Positions 58,834 to 64,000 of a stretch of DNA of 64,000 bases are shown here, piece after piece. This DNA comes from Anaerofilum hominis. Lineage in GTDB: Bacteria; Bacillota; Clostridia; Oscillospirales; Ruminococcaceae. The first letter of the stretch is position 1; every line of letters begins with the position of its first letter. The stretch covers positions 124,001 through 188,000 of the forward strand of contig NZ_JACONZ010000005.1 in the NCBI RefSeq assembly GCF_014287275.1. The letters are read 5' to 3'. The notes below the pieces were generated by a model. The model saw only the letters and a program-made list of their open reading frames with translations. It had not been told where the DNA came from and ran no database searches. The translations under genes were made by a program, and so were the position numbers.

Positions 58834-60543
58834 ATGAAAGTACTCATCATCGGCGGCGTCGCGGGCGGCGCCACCGCAGCTGCGCGGCTGCGCAGGCTGG
58901 ACGAAGAGGCGCAGATCGTGATGCTGGAGCGCAGCGGCTATGTCTCTTACGCCAACTGCGGCCTGCCCTATTATGTGGGCGGGGAGATCACCGACCGCAA
59001 AAAGCTGACCCTGCAGACGCCGGAAAGCTTTGCCGGCCGGTTCCGCGTCGAGGCGCGGGTGCGTCAGGAGGCGCTTTCCATCGACCGGGCGGCAAAGCAG
59101 GTGCGGGTGCGCCGGCTGGACGACGGCTCGGAATATACAGAGAGCTATGACAAGCTGATCCTTGCCCCCGGCGCACGGCCGGTGAGGCCGCCGCTGCCCG
59201 GCATCGACGGCGGGCGCATCTTTACGCTGCGCACGGTGGAGGACACCTTTGCCCTGCGCGGCTTTATCGAGGAGCAGCGGCCCGCCCGCGCCGTGGTGGT
59301 GGGCGGCGGTTTTATCGGCCTGGAGATGGCGGAGAACCTGACCCGCGCGGGGCTGTCGGTCACGCTGGTGGAGCGGTTGGACCAGGTGCTCGCGCCGCTG
59401 GACCGGGACATGGCCGCTCTGCTGCACGCCCACCTGCGGGATAAAGGGGTGACGCTGCGCCTGGAGACCGCGGTGGCGGACTTTGAGGACTGCGGCGGCG
59501 GCGTGCGTACCCTGCTGGAGGGGGGCGAGGCGCTGGAGGCAGACCTGGTGCTGCTGGCCATCGGCGTGTCGCCCGACACCCGTCTGGCGGAAGAGGCGGG
59601 GCTGGCGCTGGGCGCCCGCAAGTCCATCGCGGTGGATGAGCAGATGCGCACCTCCGACCCGGACATCTACGCGGTGGGGGACGCGGTACAGGTGAAAAAC
59701 CTCATTACCGGCGCACCCGCGCTGCTGCCCCTGGCGGGGCCCGCCAACAAGCAGGCCCGCATCGCGGCTGACAACATCTGCGGCAGGCCGAGCCGCTTTT
59801 CCGGCGTGCAGGGCACCAGTGTGCTCAAGCTGTTTGATCTGACCGCGGCCTCCACCGGCCTCAACGAGGCGGCGGCAAAAGCGGCGGGCATCGCTTTTGA
59901 CAAGGTGGTCACCTTCTCGGCCAACCATGCCTCCTATTATCCGGGCGCGGTCAATATGACGGTCAAGGTGCTGTTCGCATCCGACACCGGGCGGCTGCTG
60001 GGCGCGCAGATCGTGGGCGCAGAGGGGGTCGACAAGCGCATCGACGTGCTTGCCGCGGCCATCCGCGGCGGTCTGACCGGGCCCGACCTCACCGAGCTGG
60101 AGCTGGCGTATGCGCCGCCCTACTCCTCGGCCAAGGACCCGGTGAATATGGCGGGCTATGTCATCGAAAACCTGCTCACCGGCACGGTGCGCCAGTTCCA
60201 TTGGGACCAGGTGGACGCCCTGCCCCGGGACGGCAGCGTCACCCTGCTGGACACCCGCACCGACGCGGAGTACGGGGCCGGGCACATCGAGGGCACGGTG
60301 CACATCCCGCTGGACAGCCTGCGGCAGCGCCTGTCTGAGCTGGATCCCGCAAAGCCGGTCTATGTCAACTGCCAAAGCGGCCTGCGCAGCTATATCGCCT
60401 GCCGCATCCTCAGCCAGAATGGGTTTACCTGTTACAATCTTTCGGGCGGCTACCGTTTTTATGAGATCGTGAAGCGGCAGAGCGCTCTGGACACCGCGCC
60501 CGCGCATCCCTGCGGGCTGCCGGTGGACCAGAAAAAAGCCTGA
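58834..60543 (+). CDS. CoA-disulfide reductase-like flavoprotein fused to rhodanese domain
   Basis: A 569-residue enzyme. FAD loop VLIIGGVAGGATAAARLRRL, redox cysteine in SYANCGLPYYVGG (near residue 43), NAD(P) loop VVVGGGFIGLEMAENL and IYAVGDAVQV identify the CoA-disulfide/persulfide reductase group. A C-terminal rhodanese domain (about residues 465-550) has VTLLDTRTDAEYGAGHI and active-site Cys in YVNCQSGLRSY. Such fusions reduce polysulfide or CoA-persulfide. ATG 58834 follows AAAGGAGG in the DUF134 operon. Confidence 0.92.
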   Translation: MKVLIIGGVAGGATAAARLRRLDEEAQIVMLERSGYVSYANCGLPYYVGGEITDRKKLTLQTPESFAGRFRVEARVRQEALSIDRAAKQVRVRRLDDGSEYTESYDKLILAPGARPVRPPLPGIDGGRIFTLRTVEDTFALRGFIEEQRPARAVVVGGGFIGLEMAENLTRAGLSVTLVERLDQVLAPLDRDMAALLHAHLRDKGVTLRLETAVADFEDCGGGVRTLLEGGEALEADLVLLAIGVSPDTRLAEEAGLALGARKSIAVDEQMRTSDPDIYAVGDAVQVKNLITGAPALLPLAGPANKQARIAADNICGRPSRFSGVQGTSVLKLFDLTAASTGLNEAAAKAAGIAFDKVVTFSANHASYYPGAVNMTVKVLFASDTGRLLGAQIVGAEGVDKRIDVLAAAIRGGLTGPDLTELELAYAPPYSSAKDPVNMAGYVIENLLTGTVRQFHWDQVDALPRDGSVTLLDTRTDAEYGAGHIEGTVHIPLDSLRQRLSELDPAKPVYVNCQSGLRSYIACRILSQNGFTCYNLSGGYRFYEIVKRQSALDTAPAHPCGLPVDQKKA

Positions 60544-60547
60544 ATAC

Positions 60548-60578
60548 AAAGCCGCGGGGCTTGTCCCCGCGGCTTTTT
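60548..60578 (+). terminator. Terminator of the DUF134 operon
   Basis: AAAGCCGCGGGG / CCCCGCGGCTTTTT with CTTGT loop. Confidence 0.93.
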
Positions 60579-60680
60579 GCCGCCCGGCGCGCTGTGGGAC
60601 GGCCGGGGGTTGGTCCCTCCCTGTTGTAGATAAGTGTTGCTTTTAGGCATGGCAAACCCGTCTTTATCGCAATAGCCAAA

Positions 60681-60713
60681 AAACTCCCTGCACTTCTTCG
60701 GTGCAGGGAGTTT
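60681..60713 (-). terminator. Terminator of the small gene in the MITE
   Basis: AAACTCCCTGCAC / GTGCAGGGAGTTT 13-bp perfect stem; on the minus strand six T follow. Confidence 0.88.
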
Positions 60714-60768
60714 CCAATTTTTGCCGCTTTATACCAATAAGGCGTAGCAAAGATTATGCTCATTTTCC

Positions 60769-60957
60769 TTACTGCTTGCTTTCCAACAAATCAATGATGC
60801 GATATAATCCTAAAAACAAGCTACTTAAAGCTATTGAACTAAAGAGCATCGGTAGATTAATGGTATTAATGAAAGGGCATTTGATTAGCATTATCATGGC
60901 TATGATAAAAAACAGAATCGCTGTGGCCAACATCAATTTTTTAATTAGCTTTTTCAT
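60769..60957 (-). CDS. Small membrane protein carried by the MITE
   Basis: A 62-residue protein with a Lys-rich start (MKKLIKKLMLATAIL) and two hydrophobic helices (about residues 8-25 and 32-53) joined by a short KCPFINT loop. The start at 60957 follows AGGAGAGAAAG. A terminator lies 55 bases downstream. Function unknown; the positively charged start and two helices resemble small toxins or immunity proteins, which is only a suggestion. Confidence 0.6.
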   Translation of the reverse strand: MKKLIKKLMLATAILFFIIAMIMLIKCPFINTINLPMLFSSIALSSLFLGLYRIIDLLESKQ

Positions 60958-61134
60958 GCTCTTTCTCTCCTGCGTGCAATATAAATGATCTCTGGTACAT
61001 CTTCTCCGCCTAATACGACCTGCTCTTTTTTGCATTCTATCATAGGAAACGGTTCCTCTCAAGGCTGTTTGGTGAAACTGACGCAGTTTTTATTAGCAAC
61101 ACTTATCTACAACAGGGACGTTGGTCCTTTCTTG

Positions 61135-61163
61135 TGGACTTTTGCGCGCTGTGAGGTTATAAT
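61135..61163 (+). promoter_or_regulatory. Promoter of the PQ-loop-like gene
   Basis: TGGACT (61135-61140), 17 bases, perfect TATAAT (61158-61163). The MITE ends 15 bases upstream of the -35. Confidence 0.6.
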
Positions 61164-61278
61164 GAAAAGCGATATGGCCCCGGGGCCGGGCCCGGCAGCC
61201 CAGCGGCGGTTTTGCAGGCGCGGGCGGCCGAAAGGCGGGTCCTGCCCGGCAGGGGAGCAAAAGAGGAGGAAATGAAAC

Positions 61279-61566
61279 ATGTCCGAAATTCTCGAAGCGG
61301 CAATGGTCATCTGTTTCGGCCTTTCCTGGCCGATCTCGATCCGCAAGGCGTATCTCGCCCGCACCACCCGGGGCAAAAGCCTCGCCTTTCTGATCCTGAT
61401 CACAGTGGGATATGTCTGCGGCATCAGCGCGAAACTGCTGGCGGGCAACATCACCTATGTGTTTTTCTTCTATGTGCTCAATCTGTGCATGCTGCTCACC
61501 GAGCTGGTGCTTTACGCGCGCAACCTGCGTCTGGACCGGCAGCGGGCGGAGGAGCCTGCGGCCTGA
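61279..61566 (+). CDS. Small PQ-loop/SemiSWEET-like membrane protein
   Basis: A 95-residue protein with three hydrophobic helices (about residues 5-22, 35-55, 58-80). CFGLSWPISIRKAYLARTTRGKSL resembles the PQ-loop turn of SemiSWEET sugar transporters, which work as dimers of three-helix units. The Pro of the PQ motif is kept in SWP. Family membership is tentative. ATG 61279 follows GAGGAGG. Confidence 0.65.
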   Translation: MSEILEAAMVICFGLSWPISIRKAYLARTTRGKSLAFLILITVGYVCGISAKLLAGNITYVFFFYVLNLCMLLTELVLYARNLRLDRQRAEEPAA

Positions 61567-61637
61567 GCGGACAAAAAAGAAGAGACGACCATGACGCGCG
61601 GGCGCGGAAAAACTTTTTTGCGGCGGCGCTTTTTGGG

Positions 61638-61667
61638 GCGGACGGGCAAAAGCCCGTCTGCTTTTTT
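61638..61667 (+). terminator. Terminator after the PQ-loop-like gene
   Basis: GCGGACGGGC / GCCCGTCTGC (one G-U) with AAAA loop and six T. Confidence 0.9.
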
Positions 61668-61773
61668 GCATGGGGGACGTGACTTTACGCAGCATGCAGG
61701 CGGTACTGACGGTTACTTTTGTCAGCGGGACCGGCGTGATACAAAGGTTTTGTGGGAACAAAAGGAGGAGCTT

Positions 61774-62841
61774 ATGTTTGAAAAACTGAAAAGGCAGAGT
61801 TTAAAAAAGTCGATCGTCTTTACGGTCCTGCTGCTGGCGGCGGCGGTGGGGCTGCTGGCGGCGACCGGTTTTGGCGCTTTCAAGGCGATCGGGGGCCCGA
61901 AAGATCTGTACAGCCTGTCGCAGGAACAACTCAGCGGCGCTTATGTGGAGGCGGACATTTACGGGATGTACGACACCTATGCCGAGACGACGCGGTCGTC
62001 TTCCGGCGGGCCGGGCCGCACGGTCAGCAGGGAGTATATCATCGACGCCAACCAGACCTCTTATATGGGTCTGGTGCTCACCAGCAAGGATCTGTCCGCG
62101 GCGCAGGATCTGCTGCAGGAGAGCTGGGACTATCTGAACGGAGATACTCAGGGCACCAGCACGGTGATCCATGTGCGCGGCACCGTTCTGCCCATGGATG
62201 AGGAATCGCTGCGGTTTTACCGCGAGACCGTGGGCTGGGACCAGATGAGCGCGGAGCAGCAGGCGCTGTTTCTGCCCTACTACTTGAAAGCGGATTTTCT
62301 GGGCAAGAGCCATGCGGACGCCACCTGGGGCTTTACAGCGCTGGCTGCGGCCGCGCTGATCTGGGCGATCTACCGCATCGTGCGCGCGGCCACCGGCGGG
62401 TATCAGAGCGATTTGCGCAAGCTGTGCGCAGCTGCGCCGGAGGGCGCAGAGGTCGCCGCTGAGCGCATGGAGCAGTTTTATGAAAACATCGAGCCGGTCG
62501 GGCCGCTGCACATCGGCGGGGACTGGGTGATCTGGCAGGACGGGGCCCGGACCTGCGGCCTGGCCACCCGGGATATCGTCTGGGCCTACTGCCGGCACAC
62601 CACCCGCCGCCGCAACGGCTTCAAGACAGGCGAGTTCGACGACCTGATGCTCTGGACCGCAGATAAAAAGAGCCGCGCCGTGCGCGTGGCGGATGGGGAG
62701 CAGGCCGGCCGCGCGATGCAGGTGCTGAACGAGGCCAACCCGGACGTGCTGCTGGGCTACAGCAAGGAGATCGAAAAGCTCTACCGCAAGGACCCCGCCA
62801 GTCTGCGGGGCCTGCGCGACGACGCGTCGGCGCAGCAGTAG
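61774..62841 (+). CDS. Two-helix membrane protein of unknown function (possibly DUF6709-like)
   Basis: A 355-residue protein. Helix 1 lies at about residues 14-36 and helix 2 at about 190-208. Between them an extracytoplasmic domain of 150 residues contains YVEADIYGMYDTYAETT and a conserved-looking ANQTSYMGLVL strand. The cytoplasmic part after helix 2 (IGGDWVIWQDGARTCGLATRDIVWAYCR) looks like a small beta domain. ATG 61774 follows AAAGGAGGAG. I know similar gut Firmicutes proteins only as uncharacterised. Confidence 0.7.
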   Translation: MFEKLKRQSLKKSIVFTVLLLAAAVGLLAATGFGAFKAIGGPKDLYSLSQEQLSGAYVEADIYGMYDTYAETTRSSSGGPGRTVSREYIIDANQTSYMGLVLTSKDLSAAQDLLQESWDYLNGDTQGTSTVIHVRGTVLPMDEESLRFYRETVGWDQMSAEQQALFLPYYLKADFLGKSHADATWGFTALAAAALIWAIYRIVRAATGGYQSDLRKLCAAAPEGAEVAAERMEQFYENIEPVGPLHIGGDWVIWQDGARTCGLATRDIVWAYCRHTTRRRNGFKTGEFDDLMLWTADKKSRAVRVADGEQAGRAMQVLNEANPDVLLGYSKEIEKLYRKDPASLRGLRDDASAQQ

Positions 62842-63495
62842 GGCCGGCTGCCGCGGGCAGAACGCTTTCCCGGAGGGGAAAGGCGGCACGCCCCCGCAGC
62901 GTCCGCGGCAGAAAAAACGGCGGAAAGCGGTTTGGCGCTGCGCCCCGGCCGCCCTGCCGGGGACCGGAACACGCCCGCCGGGACAAATTTTCAGCGCTGT
63001 GTGCGGCAAAGCGCTGAAAGCGGCTCTCCGGCCGCTGCGCGCCGCGGCCCGATGGGGAGACCGGCGCCTGCCATAGTGTGGGCGCCATGCGGCAGCCGGA
63101 CGAGCAGCCCAAAAAACAGCCTCTGGAAAACAGAGGCTGTTTTTTTATTTAAGATAAATCAAAAAGGACTATTTGTATTCGCCGCGGCCGGAGGACAGGC
63201 TGCAGGACGAGGAAGCAATCCGCCTGCGGCTGTGGGGGGCCCTGCGCCGCAAATAAACAAGTGATCTCAAGGACCGCGCCCTCGCCGCTGTGCAGCGGCC
63301 GGGAGAACAGCCCCAAAACAGCCGCCCCCCTCGCTGTGGCCATTTATCCCTGCTTTGCAGAAAAAGTGCTGTCAAAAGCAGGGCCTTGTTTTCAGGCCCC
63401 GTTTCCCGCACCCCCTTTGGCGGGGGCCGAAAGACGTGCCCGCCCGCCGCTCGCTGCACGAAAAACAGTTCCCTGCGCCGCGCCGCACGCGGCGT
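62842..63495. other. Spacer without a supported gene
   Basis: GC-rich at first, then the terminator at 63111, then mixed sequence. Open frames on both strands lack ribosome sites and family resemblance. Confidence 0.5.
63111..63146 (+). terminator. Rho-independent terminator
   Basis: AAAAAACAGCCTCTG / CAGAGGCTGTTTTTTT with GAAAA loop, 270 bases after the preceding gene. Confidence 0.9.
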
Positions 63496-63999
63496 TCAAA
63501 ACCCGTAAAGCAGCTTGGCGAGATGGAATTCATCGAACAGCAGAAACCGGCCCAGGAACATCGCGCCCACATAAAACAGCGGCTCCCCGGCTGCGCGCCG
63601 CCCGGGGACGCACAGGCGGGGACATACCAGTGCGGCCAGCCGCCAGGCGGCATAGCCCAGCAGCGCGCCGAGCAGGTTGGCGGTCAGATCGTCCAGGTCG
63701 GTCACCCGGTCGTTCAGCAGCTGGCTGCCCTCGATCAGCAGGGAGAACGCCAGCCCGGCAAGGCCCGCCGCCCACCAGCGCCGCAGGCGGGGCCAGATCA
63801 CAGGCAGCAGCAGGCCCAGAGGAAGAAAGAGCAGGACGTTCAGCCGGTAGCCCAGCGAGGACGGGGGCGAGGCAAAAAAGGTCAGGTTGAGCTGGCTGGG
63901 GCGCAGCTCGAGGCCGAAGCGCAGCAGGTCGGACAGGGTGCCCGCCCCGGTGACGTGAAAGACCGCAGCGATATAGAAAGTGAACAGGGCGATGAGCAG
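63496..63999 (-). CDS. VanZ-like family membrane protein (5' end beyond window)
   Basis: At least 167 residues are encoded; the frame stays open to the right edge, so the start is outside. RLNVLLFLPLGLLLPV, then LAFSLLIEGSQLLNDRVTD and LDDLTANLLGALLGY are the VanZ core (E/Q in the second helix and the DxxDxxxNxxG motif). Four or more helices are visible. VanZ relatives affect teicoplanin resistance, but most are of unknown function. Confidence 0.88.
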   Translation of the reverse strand: MLIALFTFYIAAVFHVTGAGTLSDLLRFGLELRPSQLNLTFFASPPSSLGYRLNVLLFLPLGLLLPVIWPRLRRWWAAGLAGLAFSLLIEGSQLLNDRVTDLDDLTANLLGALLGYAAWRLAALVCPRLCVPGRRAAGEPLFYVGAMFLGRFLLFDEFHLAKLLYGF

Positions 64000-64000
64000 C

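Larger units (their letters stand above)
60617..61119. mobile_element. 503-bp MITE-like element with 8-bp target duplication
   Basis: Terminal inverted repeats of 25 bp: CTCCCTGTTGTAGATAAGTG at the left (60617 onward) and GTCCCTGTTGTAGATAAGTG read inward from 61119, identical except for the first base. GTTGGTCC occurs directly outside both ends (60609-60616 and 61120-61127), a perfect 8-bp target duplication. The interior is AT-rich and carries one small minus-strand gene with a terminator but no transposase, so it must be moved in trans. An 8-bp duplication fits IS256- or ISL3-like transposases. Confidence 0.88.

Overview
The window is high-GC DNA (roughly two thirds G+C by eye) from an anaerobic Firmicute, most likely a Clostridia/Oscillospirales-type gut bacterium. 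The evidence is the Firmicutes core cluster darA-holB-ricT-trmN6-rsmI, an oxygen-sensitive class III ribonucleotide reductase (nrdG, nrdD), Rnf subunits, rubredoxins, a YitT protein, a BmpA/YufOPQ-type ABC importer, strong AGGAGG ribosome sites and sigma-A type promoters. I cannot name the species. No rRNA, CRISPR array or prophage is present; one tRNA (Arg, anticodon ACG) is seen.

Layout. 1-2.8 kb: tail of a sensor kinase plus an ABC/FtsX exporter. 3.2-10.6 kb: YitT, then the housekeeping run darA, holB, ricT, a 2x[4Fe-4S] ferredoxin, trmN6, rsmI, a YfcE-like phosphoesterase and birA. 10.7-13.6 kb: a candidate structured RNA with its own promoter and terminator, then a membrane-anchored alpha/beta hydrolase. 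13.8-18.5 kb (minus strand): rpe, rnfD, rnfE, rnfA, a DUF4015-like hydrolase and a GNAT enzyme. 19-21.6 kb: a Crp/Fnr regulator divergent from a tiny rubredoxin and a flavoprotein carrying three near-identical rubredoxin domains. 21.6-24.1 kb: a candidate small RNA, a NERD protein, a NUDIX hydrolase, tRNA-Arg and a small orphan protein.

25-44.7 kb is the accessory core and the main point of interest. Three operons and a pair of LacI-type repressors appear to share one operator (core TGAAAACGATTG). Operon A (minus): nucleoside hydrolase, LarA-like racemase, triosephosphate-isomerase paralogue, split transketolase. Operon B (plus): SIS protein, tandem YjbQ protein, second SIS protein, single YjbQ protein. 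Operon C (plus): second nucleoside hydrolase, BMP lipoprotein, ABC ATPase, two permeases, Rpe/AlsE-like epimerase, RpiB. Together they look like uptake and cleavage of a nucleoside-like compound followed by conversion of its sugar into pentose- and triose-phosphate metabolism. The steps covered by LarA, SIS and YjbQ proteins are not explained by any pathway I know.

44.8-64 kb: a two-gene chromate transporter whose terminator is interrupted by a 1.44-kb non-autonomous element carrying an unknown gene; an SGNH hydrolase; an AtuA/CoA-transferase operon with its own LacI repressor; nrdG and nrdD with tandem NrdR-like boxes; about 0.9 kb of degenerate non-coding repeats; a DUF134/NifX-like/CoA-disulfide-reductase operon; a 503-bp MITE with clear 8-bp target duplication; a PQ-loop-like protein; a two-helix membrane protein; and a truncated VanZ-like gene at the right edge.
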